A DNA stretch of 64,000 nt from Tipula vernalis. Lineage: Eukaryota; Arthropoda; Insecta; Diptera; Tipulidae. The first letter of the stretch is position 1; every line of letters starts with the position of its first letter. This document shows, in pieces, positions 26,251 to 37,264 of this stretch. Both the position numbers and the translations under genes were made by a program. The stretch is taken from assembly GCA_958295665.1 (NCBI GenBank), contig OY282560.1, positions 43,524,333 to 43,588,332 on the forward strand, written 5' to 3'. Below the pieces are notes generated by a model. It saw only the letters and a program-made list of their open reading frames with translations, was not told the DNA's origin and searched no databases.

Positions 26251-26392
26251 TTAGTTTTTCGAAAAACTTGGCCCGGGTTAGGTTAGAAAATTAAAAAAAA
26301 TTCTTGTTATAATTTATATAATTTAATTTTAATAATTTATTAATTAATCTCGTTAATTGTTCCGCGCTTTGCGTAAACCAAAAATCATGCCT

Positions 26393-26805
26393 ATGGAAGA
26401 CTTTAAAAAACTCTTCGCTCGAACGGCGAAGTCGTAATTGGGGCTCTTAAAAAAATGAATACACCGGCAACCCTAAGAGATGTGGTCGTATATCTAGCGA
26501 ATAGTAATGAGGTAAGTTTTGTAGTTTGCTGTAACAATAACATCCAAAATATAAAATGTTAACGTCAATTTTAGCTAGATGCCAGCAAAATACGGGCGCC
26601 CGTGCGCGAAATATTGAACACTGGTTACAATCTAGGGTTTTTGGGAAAATGTGGTGCTAAATATACGATAGATACCGATCAAGGTACAGATCCAGATGGT
26701 GACCATCCAAGTGATAGATCACGATCAAGATCTCGATCACGACGTCGCAAATCTCATTCACGATCGGGTAGACGTTCTCGATCGCGTCGACGTCGACGAC
26801 GTTAA
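26393..26805 (+). pseudogene. Frameshifted copy of the RS-tail small-protein gene
   Basis: This is the only plus-strand member of the four-copy family. Exon 1 is 26393-26511, the intron 26512-26574 (GTAAGT...TTTTAG), and exon 2 26575-26805, ending TAA with an AATAAA signal at 26844. Exon 2 keeps the family pattern 'REILNTGYNLGFLGKCGAKY', then an acidic linker, then an RS/R tail. Relative to the minus-strand copies it lacks one G after 26407, inside what is now a run of six A. Translation from 26393 therefore meets TAA at 26435. The correct frame has no upstream ATG, only an internal one at 26455 that would drop the first 21 residues. It is a likely pseudogene, but a homopolymer sequencing error would also explain it. 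It is the most diverged copy. Confidence 0.75.
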
Positions 26806-27484
26806 TGTGTATGGCGTGGGTGTGTCAAACAATTTTCGATAGAAATAAATTTTAGGTGTTAAATGCGTAAATGTTTTATTAATTTTGATACCCGCTCAAA
26901 GGTGCCCGAGTTCATGGCTAGATTTCGTAGCTCTGTTCCGAAAAACTATCTATGACTGGTAAATGTTGTGTTTACTGCTCATATGTTACTTTGCCCATAC
27001 TCTGCCAAAGCGGGAGTCAACACGAAAATGTAATTAAGAGCAATTCCTTGTTTACATTTTATCTTACTAATTAAAAAAAAAAATTAAGCGTGTACTCGTT
27101 TTAAAAAATGAAAATTTTTGTGTCGGATTGAAACAAATTTTAAGAATCCATAATGTAGTTGTGTATCTCTAAGACAGATTTTCTTATCCCGGTGTTTTAG
27201 TGTAACACGATTTCGAATGTTTGTTTTAAAAATGACCTACATACGTTCAATCTCGAATATACGGATAAAATTTCAGAGCCACGTAACACTTGCTTTTAGC
27301 TTGTGAGCGGAATACAGTAAACTTTTTAATCTTGGATACAATTTTTGAAATAAGAAATTACACCAATAACAGCGGAAGTGGGCATATAAGTTATTGAAAC
27401 AAAATTTTAAATTAAACACCCAAAATTTATTTTTACCGAAAATTGTTTTACACACTACATTGCACATTTTATAACATATACATA

Positions 27485-27902
27485 TTAACGTCGTCTACGT
27501 CGGCGGGATCGAGAACGCCTACGTGACCGCGAATGAGATTTGCGACGTCGGGATCTTGATCTTGATCGTGATCTATCACTTGGATGATCACTGCCGTCTG
27601 CATCTGCGTCTGGATCAGGATCTAGCGTATATTTGGTTCCACGCTTTCCTAAGAATCCTAGATTGTATCCGGTACTCAATATTTCGCGAACGGGGGCACG
27701 AATTTTGCTAGGATCTAGCTAAAAATTGACGTTGACATTTTATACGTTGGATGTTAATATTACAGTAAACTAGAAAACTTACCTCATTACTTTTCGCTAG
27801 ATATTCGACAACATCTTTTAGGGTTGCCGGTGTATTCATTTTCTTAAGAACTCCAATTACAACTTCGCCGTTCGAACGAAGCGTTTCTTTAAAGTCATCC
27901 AT
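27485..27902 (-). CDS. RS-tail small nuclear-type protein, copy A
   Basis: Two exons: 27902-27783 (40 codons, ATG) and 27718-27485 (77 residues plus stop). They are joined across a 64-nt intron with GTAAGT and TTTTTAG ends, giving 117 residues. Residues about 1-65 form a compact predicted-helical domain ('VVIGVLKKMNTPATLKDVVEYLAK', then 'REILSTGYNLGFLGKRGTKYTL'). The shape resembles the small winged-helix-like insect domain I recall as DUF4777, but I could not check this. Residues about 66-80 are an acidic D-P-D-A-D linker. The last about 35 residues are almost only Arg and Ser. RS/R tails usually mean nuclear RNA or DNA binding and SR-kinase phosphorylation, so nuclear action is inferred. 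The function is unknown. An AATAAA-type signal (TTTATT on plus) lies at 27426. Confidence 0.8.
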
Positions 27903-28414
27903 TTTGTTACGGTTTATGCAATGTGCGACACAACGATATTTTATAATAAATTATTGAAATTAAATTATATAAATTAAAACAAGAATTTTTTTTTATATTT
28001 CTAATCCAACAACCGAATAAAGTTTTCGAAAAACTAAAAACGATTTGCATTTATTTGCAAGGGTAGTTTTTCAAGGACTAATTGATAAATAAATAAATAA
28101 ATCGTGAACTACATATGTATAGTTGAGTGGATTTTATGCTAGATTTCTAATAACGAAGCAGACAATAACGTGCAGAACGATTGTTAGCGTTTGCTCCATT
28201 CTGCCCTGCCTTAGCGAAAAATTGACTTTAGCTAACGAGTATTAGGCTTAATATGTTAACATTTTCAAATTTTCAGTGTTGAGCTGGTGGGGTGAGATAA
28301 TTTTTCAATTCCCAATACCATTATAAGGATTAAAATTTAAGATAGTCACTTAATAAAGCTACTCATCGATTTATACCATGTCATTGATTTTGATATCTTC
28401 AAAGTTTTACCAGA

Positions 28415-28640
28415 TTACATACATGGGGACGAAACCTTAGTTTTTATGTCTGTACTATTTAAATGCCCTGGCACCCATGTAATATGGATGTTGAACTGAT
28501 CTGCCATCTCTTTAAGAGATGAGAGACAATTCTGGACTACTTTCGACATAAGGAGGTTTGATTGTAGTGCTTTAATGGCAGCCTGACTGTCCGTATATAT
28601 GCGAATCACCAACCGAAGGAGAAGTTTATCAGAAGTTCCT
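28415..28640 (-). mobile_element. LINE RNase H relic in unit A
   Basis: The minus strand reads 'MVIRIYTDSQAAIKALQS' followed by 'FNIHITWVPGH', the two C-terminal RNase H motifs (Y-T-D-S-Q-A-A and W-V-P-G-H) of an I-superfamily LINE. The segment stops shortly after WVPGH in all three units, so the element was already truncated when the region was duplicated. Confidence 0.85.
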
Positions 28641-29182
28641 CACAGATGTGTTGTGTTTACTGTTCATATGTTACTTTGTCCACACTCTGCCAGAGCGGGA
28701 ATCAACACGAAAATGTAACGAAGAGCTATTCCTCCTTTACCTCGAGTCTTACTAATAAAAAAAAAATCAAGCGTGTACTCTCTGTGGACCAGTAACACGT
28801 TTTTAATTTCAATATTACTGAATCAGATTGAAACAAATTTTAAGAATCCATAATGTAGTTGTGTATCTCTAAGACAGATTTTCTTATACCGGTGTTTTAG
28901 TGTAACACGATTTCGAATGTTTGTTTTAAAAATGACCTACATACGTCCGATCTCGAATATACGGATAAAATTTCAGAGCCACGTAACACTTGCTTTTAGC
29001 TTGTGAGCGGAATACAGTAAACTTTTTAATCTTGGATACAATTTTTGAAATAAGAAATTACACCAATAACAGCGGAAGTGGGCATATAAGTTATTGAAAC
29101 AAAATTTTAAATTAAACACCCAAAATTTATTTTTACCGAAAATTGTTTTACACACTACATTGCACATGTTATAACATACATA

Positions 29183-29600
29183 TTAACGTCGTCTACGTCG
29201 ACGGGATCGAGAACGCCTACGTGACCGCGAATGAGATTTGCGACGTCGGGATCTTGATCTTGATCGTGATCTATCACTTGGATGATCATTGCCGTCTGCA
29301 TCTGCGTCTGGATCAGGATCTAGCGTATATTTGGTTCCACGCTTTCCTAAGAATCCTAGATTGTATCCGGTACTCAATATTTCGCGAACGGGGGCACGAA
29401 TTTTGCTAGGATCTAGCTAAAAAATGACGTTGACATTTTATACTTTGGATGTTAATATTACAGTAAACTAGAAAACTTACCTCATTACTTTTCGCTAGAT
29501 ATTCGACCACATCTTTTAACGATGCCGGTGTATTCATTTTCTTAAGAACTCCAATTACAACTTCGCCGTTCGAACGAAGCGTTTCTTTAAAGTCATCCAT
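29183..29600 (-). CDS. RS-tail small nuclear-type protein, copy B
   Basis: Same gene structure as copy A: exon 1 29600-29481, a 64-nt intron, exon 2 29416-29183, 117 residues, all splice signals intact. Compared with copy A it has Thr to Ser in the first domain ('NTPASLKDVV') and Ser to Asn in the linker ('ADGNDHPSD'). The RS/R tail is unchanged. The open frame, intron and 3' signal are all preserved, so the copy may be expressed. The upstream sequence to about 29750 is shared with A and C, so any promoter was duplicated as well. Function is unknown; nuclear binding is inferred from the tail. Confidence 0.8.
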
Positions 29601-30099
29601 TTTATAACGGTTTACGCAATGTGCGACACAACGATATTTTATAATAAATTATTGAAATTAAATTATTTAAATTAAAACAAGAATTTTTTTTTTTAATTTT
29701 CTAATCCAACAACCGAATAAAGTTTTCGAAAAACTAAAAACGATTTGCATTTATTTGCAAGGGTAGTTTTTCAAGGACTAATTGATAAATAAATAAATAA
29801 ATCGTGAACTACATATGTATTATAGTTGAGTGGATTTTATGCTAGATTTCTAATAACGAAGCAGACAATAACGTGCAGACAGATTGTTAGCGTTTGCTCC
29901 ATTCTGCCCTGCCTTAGCGAAAAATTGACTTTAGCTAACGAGTATTAGGCTTAATATGTTAACATTTTCAAATTTTCAGTGTTGAGCTGGTGGGGTGAGA
30001 TAATTTTTCAATTCCCAATACCATTATAAGGATTAAAATTTAAGATAGTCACTTAATAAAGCTACTCATCGATTTATACCATGTCATTGATTTTGATAT

Positions 30100-32213
30100 C
30101 TTCAAAGTTTTACCAGATTACATACATGGGGACGAAACCTTAGTTTTTATGTCTGTACTATTTAAATGCCCTAGCACCCATGTAATATGGATGTTGAACT
30201 GATCTGCCATCTCTTTAAGAGATGAGAGACAATTCTGGACTACTTCGACATAAGGAGGTTTGATTGTAGCGCTTTAATGGCAGCCTGACTGTCCGTATAT
30301 ATGCGAATCACCAACCGAAGGAGAAGTTTATCAGAAGTTCCTCACAGAACACCCCGGCCCCAGCATTTTCCATCCCTTTTTGAACCATCAGTGAAGAAGT
30401 TTATAACTCCTGGTTCCAGAACTGCATCCACCATCCAGTCCTCTGTGGAGGAGATCCTAGTTCGGAACTTTATGTCAAAAGATAGTAACGGGACAGTCGG
30501 TGGTCTTGGGAATCCCTTTATTACACAATATATATATATATATACATATATAAGTGCCCTGCATTGTTACAGGTTCACAATTGAAGTGGCTTTCAATCGT
30601 ATGGCAGTACAAGCTGCCAATTATTTCCCAAGATATCTAGAGGAGTCAGATACAGCTGAGTTTCCAGTGCCTGAGTGGATGTGCTCCTCAATGCACCACT
30701 AATCCACAGGCAGACTGTTCTCTGAACTTTCGTCAGCAGCTTTTGGTTGGCAGTTTTGTCCAGAGCAGGCCACCAGAATGTTACCCCATACAAAAGAATG
30801 GATCTGACTACTATGATTTATAGCCCATGTACGATGAGTCTTTCCAAAATATTAGGTTTCCTATTTAATTTGCTATCCAAAACGAGACCCAGAAACTTTG
30901 CTTTATCAATGAAAGTCAAGTTGAGCCCATTTATGGTGGGATGATCGATATAAGGAAGTTTATATTTCCTGGAGAAGACAACCAATTCAGTCTTGTACGG
31001 GTTCATATTCAACCCGCAACCATTGGCCCATGTAGAAAGGATGCCCAGGGCATTTTGCTCGAGTTCACTAAGGGTGTCAACAGTAACATCATCCGCGTAA
31101 GCAACCACCTTGAAGCCACCATCCCCCAGTTTTAACAACAGGTCGTTTAGGACCAAGTTCCTAAGTAAGAGGAACAGTACGCCACCCTGCGGTGTGCCCC
31201 TGCTTACAAATCTTCTGGCGGAAGATTCCCCAAACTGGCATTTATGATCCTGCCTCTTAGCATTTCATCTATCCAGTCCCTGAGTGATTCATCCACTCTC
31301 AGATTCGAAAGTGCCCGAGTTATAGCCCCCGGAAGTACGTTATTAACGTCCCCCTCAATATCCAAAAAGGTAACCATTGCGTAGTCTCTAAACTCGAAAG
31401 ATTTTTCAATGAAACACATAAGAGAATGAAGAGGAGTCTCCACAGATCTCCCCTTGCAGTAAGCATGTTGGAAGGAAGATAAGCTAATCGGTCTAAAATC
31501 TTTGGAACGGCAGTGAGCGTTTTCCGCCTTAGGTATGAATACAACCTTCCCTTCCGTTCATATGCTAGGAATGCGACATACTTCTAGACTGCCTTTAAAA
31601 ATTACCTCTAACTAGGACATGGTTAGGTCCGTAGTCATATATGGTTTAATACTATTTTTCGCCCGCAGGATCTGTTTTCTGCTAATAATTTGACCTATGA
31701 GGCTACTTGCCCTATTTCCTACCGACATAGTAGGCACAGATTCGGAACAACCCGAAAAGTGAGTCCCCAGCAGAAGTTCCAACGAGTCCGATATTACTGG
31801 CCCATATCCCATCCGGCCATTGAAGATAACTTGGGATGGAAGGGCTGGTGGATAGTACTTTGCGTAGCCTTGACATCTCCGAAAACTTTTGGATTTTGCC
31901 ACAGTATAGTCTCGAAAATCTGTTCTTGGCACTTCTTAATTCATACATATGTATTTATAAGTTTTGAGGACTTCCTTATAAGAGTCCCAGTCTACAGCGG
32001 GTCTTGTTGTCCATACTTTTTTAAAGTGTCTCTTGCATTTTTGACATGTTTTTTTAATCTTCTTGAACCACCAGGCTGGCCGAGATTTATCTCTAGGACT
32101 GCTAAGAGGACTTGAACCCAGTATCGCTTCATTAAAAGCGTTGGGTAACTCGTCCGCTAGGCCATCAAGTTCTTGAAATCAGTTCTTGGATCAAGACGAT
32201 ATCCGTCCCTTCT
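30100..32213 (-). mobile_element. LINE ORF2 relic in unit B (R1/LOA-like)
   Basis: Read from 32213 downward. The pre-RT linker comes first ('SRPAWWFKKIKKTCQKC' near 32090-32040; 'MSRLRKVLS' and 'ISDSLELLLGTHFSG' near 31880-31740). The RT core follows at about 31540-30800 ('AYCKGRSVETPLHSL', 'MVTFLDIEGDVNNV' for motif A, 'GTPQGGVLF' for motif B near 31200, and catalytic 'AYADDVTV' near 31090). Then come 'NPYKTELVVFSRKYKLPYI', 'KAKFLGLVLDSKLNRKPN', 'VQRTVCLWISGALRSTSTQALE' and the RNase H end at about 30300-30110. Frame shifts break the ORF. A TA microsatellite at 30531-30556 has expanded inside it. The catalytic residues remain, but the copy is inactive as read. Confidence 0.9.
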
Positions 32214-35200
32214 AATCCATAATGTAGCTGTGTATCTCTATGACAGATTTTCTTATACCGGTGTTTTAGTGTAACACGATTTCGAATGTTTGTTTTAAAA
32301 ATGACCTACGGCCGATCTCGAATATACGGATAAAATTTCAGAGCCACGTAGCACTTGCTTTTACCTTGTGAGCGGAATACAGTAAACTTTTTAATCTTGG
32401 ATACAATTTTTTAAATAAGAAATTACACCAATAACAGCGGAAGTGGGCATATAAGTTATTGAAACAAAATTTTAAATTAAACACCCAAAATTTATTTTTA
32501 CCGAAAATTGTTTTACACACTACATTGCACATGTTAATTAACGTCGTCTACGTCGACGGGATCGAGAACGCCTACGTGACCGCGAATGAGATTTGCGACG
32601 TCGGGATCTTGATCTTGATCGTGATCTATCACTTGGATGATCACTGCCGTCTGCATCTGCGTCTGGATCAGGATCTAGCGTATATTTGGTTCCACGCTTT
32701 CCTAAGAATCCTAGATTGTATCCGGTACTCAATATTTCGCGAACGGGGGCACGAATTTTGCTAGGATCTATCTAAAAAATGACGTTGACATTTTATACTT
32801 TGGATGTTAATATTACAGTAAACTAGAAAACTTACCTCATTACTTTTCGCTAGATATTCGACCACATCTTTTAACGATGCCGGTGTATTCATTTTCTTAA
32901 GAACTCCAATTACAACTTCGCCGTTCGAACGAAGCGTTTCTTTAAAGTCATCCATTTTATAACGATTTACGCAATGTGCGACACAACGATATTTTATAAT
33001 AAATTATTGAAATTAAATTATTTAAATTAAAACAAGAATTTTTTTTTTTAATTTTCTAATCCAACAACCGAATAAAGTTTTCGAAAAACTAAAAACGATT
33101 TGCATTTATTTGCAAGGGTAGTTTTTCAAGGACTAATTGATAAATAAATAAATAAATCGTGAACTACATATGTATTATAGTTGAGTGGATTTTATGCTAG
33201 ATTTCTAATAACGAAGCAGACAATAACGTGCAGACAGATTGTTAGCGTTTGCTCCATTCTGCCCTGCCTTAGCGAAAAATTGACTTTAGCTAACGAGTAT
33301 TAGGCTTAATATGTTAACATTTTCAAATTTTCAGTGTTGAGCTGGTGGGGTGAGATAATTTTTCAATTCCCAATACCATTATAAGGATTAAAATTTAAGA
33401 TAGTCACTTAATAAAGCTACTCATCGATTTATACCATGTCATTGATTTTGATATCTTCACAGTTTTACCAGATTACATACATGGGGACGAAACCTTAGTT
33501 TTTATGTCTGTACTATTTAAATGCCCTAGCACCCATGTAATATGGATGTTGAACTGATCTGCCATCTCTTTAAGAGATGAGAAACAATTCTGGACTACTT
33601 CGACATAAGGAGGTTTGATTGTAGCGCTTTAATGGCAGCCTGACTGTCCGTATATATGCGAATCACCAACCGAAGGAGAAGTTTATCAGAAGTTCCTCAC
33701 AGAACACCCCGGCCCCAGCATTTTCCATCCTTTTTTGAACCATCAGTGAAGAAGTTTATAACTCCTGGTTCCAGAACTGCATCCACCATCCAGTCCTCTG
33801 TGGAGGAGATCCTAGTTCGGAACTTTATGTCAAAAGATAGTAACGGGACAGTCGGTGGTCTTGGGAATCCCTTTATTACACAATATATATATATATATAC
33901 ATATATAAGTGCCCTGCATTGTTACAGGTTCACAATTGAAGTGGCTTTCAATCGTATGGCAGTACAAGCTGCCAATTATTTCCCAAGATATCTAGAGGAG
34001 TCAGATACAGCTGAGTTTCCAGTGCCTGAGTGGATGTGCTCCTCAATGCACCACTAATCCACAGGCAGACTGTTCTCTGAACTTTCGTCAGCAGCTTTTG
34101 GTTGGCAGTTTTGTCCAGAGCAGGCCACCAGAATGTTACCCCATACAAAAGAATGGATCTGACTACTGTGATTTATAGCCCATGTACGATGAGTCTTTCC
34201 AAAATATTAGGTTTCCTATTTAATTTGCTATCCAAAACGAGACCCAGAAACTTTGCTTTATCAATGAAAGTCAAGTTGAGCCCATTTATGGTGGGATGAT
34301 CGATATGAGGAAGTTTATATTTCCTGGAGAAGACAACCAATTCAGTCTTGTACGGGTTCATATTCAACCCGCAACCATTGGCCCATGTAGAAAGGATGCC
34401 CAGGGCATTTTGCTCGAGTTCACTAAGGGTGTCAACAGTAACATCATCCGCGTAAGCAACCACCTTGAAGCCACCATCCCCCAGTTTTAACAACAGGTCG
34501 TTTAGGACCAAGTTCCTAAGTAAGAGGGACAGTACGCCACCCTGCGGTGTGCCCCTGCTTACAAATCTACTAGCGGAAGATTCCCCAAACTGGGATTTAT
34601 GATCCTGCCTCTTAGCATTTCATCTATCCAGTCCCTGAGTGATTCATCCACTCTCAGATTCGAAAATGCCCGAGTTATAGCCCCCGGAAGTACGTTATTA
34701 ACGTCCCCCTCAATATGCAAAAAGGTAACCATTGCGTAGTCTCTAAACTCGAAAGATTTTTCAATGAAACACATAAGAGAATGAAGAGCAGTCTCCACAG
34801 ATCTCCCCTTGCAGTAAGCATGTTGGAAGGAAGATAAGCTAATCGGTCTAAAATCTTTGGAACGGCAGTGAGCGTTTTCCCGCCTTAGGTATGAATACAA
34901 CCTTCCCTTCCGTTCATATGCTAGGAATGCGACATACTTCTAGACTGCCTTTAAAAATTACCTCTAACTAGGACATGGTTAGGTCCGTAGTCATATATGG
35001 TTTAATACTATTTTTCGCCCGCAGGATCTGTTTTCTGCTAATAACTTGCCCTATTTCCTACCGACATAGTAGGCACAGATTCGGAACAACCCGAAAAGTG
35101 AGTCCCCAGCAGAAGTTCCAACGAGTCCGATATTACTGGCCCATATCCCATCCGGCCATTGAAGATAACTTGGGATGGAAGGGCCGGTGGATAGTACTTT

Positions 35201-35552
35201 GCGTAGCCTTGACATCTCCGAAAACTTTTGGATTTTGCCACAGTATAGTCTCGAAAATCTGTTCTTGGCACTTCTTAATTCATACATATGTATTTATAAG
35301 TTTTAAGGACTTCCTTATAAGAGTCCCAGTCTACAACGGGTCTTGTTGTCCGTGCTTTTTTAAAGTGTCTCTTGCATTTTTGACATGTTTTTTTAATCTT
35401 CTTGAACCACCAGGCTGGCCGAGATTTATCTCTAGGACTGCTAAGAGGACTTGAACCCAGTACCGCTTCATTAAAAGCGTTGGGTAACTCGTCCGCTAGG
35501 CCATCAAGTTCATGAAATCAGTTCTTGGATCAAGACGATATCCGTCCCTTCT
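32214..35552. repeat. Segmental duplication unit C (tandem with B)
   Basis: The 3339-bp direct repeat of unit B, from AATCCATAATGTAG to TCCGTCCCTTCT, is nearly identical throughout, including the TA microsatellite. After 35552 the sequence continues as LINE-like sequence absent from the end of B. So C looks like the parental arrangement and B the copy inserted beside it, or the product of unequal exchange. Confidence 0.9.
32538..32955 (-). CDS. RS-tail small nuclear-type protein, copy C
   Basis: Exon 1 32955-32836, a 64-nt intron, exon 2 32771-32538, 117 residues. It differs from B by the first exon-2 codon (ATA for CTA, Ile for Leu, with the acceptor AG kept) and by the linker Ser shared with copy A. 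The RS/R tail is intact. Its neighbour on the upstream side is the LINE relic of unit C, as in copy B. Function is unknown. The same interpretation and caveats apply as for copy A. Confidence 0.8.
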
Positions 35553-35880
35553 TTTCCCATTTTTAGAAGGAGAGCAGCTGATGCTGCTTTTGAGTGGTGT
35601 AGGTTTATTTGTAAAAATGGTAACATTTTTAGACCTTCCTCTCCACCACGGTATCATCAGAGTCCTCCCCTGATGTGAAGTATTTTTAGAGCCTCTTCAA
35701 TGACTTCAAGGATATTGTCATCTCCGTATCTGTGGAGAGTCTCCGCCTGGCTGTCCGCTTCCTCAGGGCGCCCAGATGAACTTTCAAGCACAGCTTCCTC
35801 AGACTTCGACGCCTCTGGCTTGTCCGCATCGTTCTTGTAAATGTTTAGTTTAACTGCACTGAAACTATAGTTTACGGTAC
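33440..35880 (-). mobile_element. LINE ORF2 relic in unit C plus flanking ORF1-like end
   Basis: 33440-35552 is the tandem copy of the unit-B LINE relic, with 'AYCKGRSVETALHSL' (34810-34750), 'GTPQGGVL' near 34550, 'AYADDVTV' near 34450 and the RNase H end near 33660-33460. The stretch 35880-35553 is present only here. On minus it reads 'NYSFSAVKLNIYKNDADKPEASKSEE' (across the 20-residue region near 35860-35790) and an acidic, Ser-rich tail. This is plausibly the ORF1/ORF2 junction of the same LINE and extends the element 5'. Frames are broken. Confidence 0.8.
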
Positions 35881-36089
35881 TGTTACTTTATTCGAGTACA
35901 AATTGCCGGACGGAACATTGCTAAATCCGACCCTGTATACACAAATACTCGTAAATTTTCTTTCTCTTCTTTCCCAACATCCGTTGGTTTAATTAAAAGA
36001 AATATATTCTGTTAAAAAAGTATCGGAAAATGTTAATTTAAAATGCCCACACTGAAAGGATTTAAAAAATTTGTTTTCCTTGATTTATA

Positions 36090-36400
36090 GGACTGTCTTT
36101 CATTATGATGCCAACTTTGAGCGCGATCTGTCAACCAGTTTGTTTACAGCAGTTGGTTAAGTCAGTCGACCTCATTAGTACACGGTGATTTTTACGAGGA
36201 ACGAAATTATTGAACAAAGAGTTTGCCTTAAATTTTGTGTTGCAAATGAAATTTCTTGTGCTGATGCGAAAAAAGTGACCGGAATTATGGGGGAAAAAAA
36301 CTCGTGGATTTTATACGACGATAACGCGCCATCATACCAATCTAATATAAGACCAACAACTCAATAAATACTATCGATATTTTGAGGGCGTATCATCAGG
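36090..36400 (+). mobile_element. Internally deleted mariner transposase relic
   Basis: The 60-residue frame 36185-36367 starts 'NEIIEQRVCLKFCVANEISCADA', the N-terminal helix-turn-helix start of mariner-family transposases. After a few residues it jumps to 'NSWILYDDNAPSYQSNI', the sequence around the second catalytic Asp (usually W-x-x-H-D-N-A-P-S-H). About 200 residues between are missing. It is a non-autonomous deletion derivative. Terminal repeats were not identified with confidence. Confidence 0.75.
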
Positions 36401-37264
36401 AAAGTATCATCAGAATGAAAATTGTAAATATTTCTTCCGTTGTTTGGTTCTTTGTTCTTTCGGAGAATCTCTTTCATATTTGTAAGATGATCAGACTTGA
36501 CGATTTATTGTTATCACCAGTCACTTTCGATGACTCAAATGTGATACCACTTCTTTCGATTTAAGTATAAATTAAAAATTATTTCCATTTGCCATTCGAA
36601 CGGCAACCTACTATCTGGGTTTCAAATTTTTGACCTTTCGGTTTCTGGCAACGCGACGAATTTACTATAATCTCGATATTTTGTTGTTTTGGTAAAACTA
36701 AAAAAAAGGTCACAAAATTAAATTAAGAAATGTAAAACCAATTTTGGCACTGCTCAGTATTATGTTTTAAAAATTTAATTAAATTAGCTTCGTATACAAA
36801 ATTAAAGACAGCAGCAAATGCATTTTAAATTAAAATAATGTAACTTAATTATTATACACAGTAAATGAATAGGACTTTATATAAACATACCTATGTATTT
36901 AAATTAAATTAAATAAACTAATTATGAGATTAATATTCTGTAAACGTATACATACATACAAAGTACTTACGTCAAATGCCAATGACTGATTACATTATGG
37001 GAGATGTGAAATCATATTGTTTGACTTCATTGGGCAACCAAAACCACAAATCCAAAAATTGACAATTTGTCATTGGCGCGAAATGAATAGGTGCGGCTGA
37101 TTCATCACATGTATATTCTCGTGCGTACAATTTACACTATTAACGATTACAATTTGCTATAATTCACAGAGAATAAATATATCTAATATCTAATTAAATT
37201 ATAACAACATTAATTATAATAAATAATAATTTAATAAATGATTTTTTTTCTTGCTCTATTGCAG
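36401..37264. other. AT-rich non-coding DNA upstream of the ankyrin gene exon
   Basis: No coding remnant was recognised. The segment ends in a clear polypyrimidine tract and CAG acceptor (TTTTTTTCTTGCTCTATTGCAG, ending 37264), so at least its end is intronic. The upstream leader exon(s) of the ankyrin gene were not located. Confidence 0.5.

Larger units (their letters stand above)
26965..28646. repeat. Segmental duplication unit A
   Basis: From about 27125 to 28640 this segment matches units B and C almost base for base: the small-protein gene plus the RNase H end of a LINE. Its first about 160 bp (TGTTGTGTTTACTGCTCATA...) recur at 28647-28800, exactly where unit A stops and the sequence leading into unit B begins. 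Unit A therefore ends at the LINE position CCTCACAG, whereas B and C continue into the reverse transcriptase. Confidence 0.85.
28845..32213. repeat. Segmental duplication unit B (tandem with C)
   Basis: The 3369-bp unit runs from AATCCATAATGTAG (28845) to ATCCGTCCCTTCT (32213) and is followed without spacer by unit C, which begins with the same AATCCATAATGTAG. It contains a small-protein gene at its left and a LINE ORF2 relic over the rest. Differences from C are a few substitutions and small indels, such as a 13-bp block (about 31690-31703) missing from C. Confidence 0.9.

Noticed and set aside
27523..27711. Plus-strand open frame across the small-protein gene (also 29143-29409 and 32459-32764)
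   Set aside because: It is antisense to exon 2 of the minus-strand genes; its openness follows from the Arg/Ser codon pattern.
30301..30702. 133-residue plus-strand open frame, repeated at 33656-34057
   Set aside because: It is antisense to the LINE C-terminal region, which reads as known LINE protein on minus, and includes the TA microsatellite.
32097..32165. tRNA-like stretch on minus (GGTTCAAGTCC box, CTTTTAATGAAG loop), repeated in unit C at 35441-35509
   Set aside because: The anticodon stem-loop has the wrong loop size, and the same bases translate as the pre-RT linker of the LINE ('DELPNAFNEA...'), so it is coding debris.
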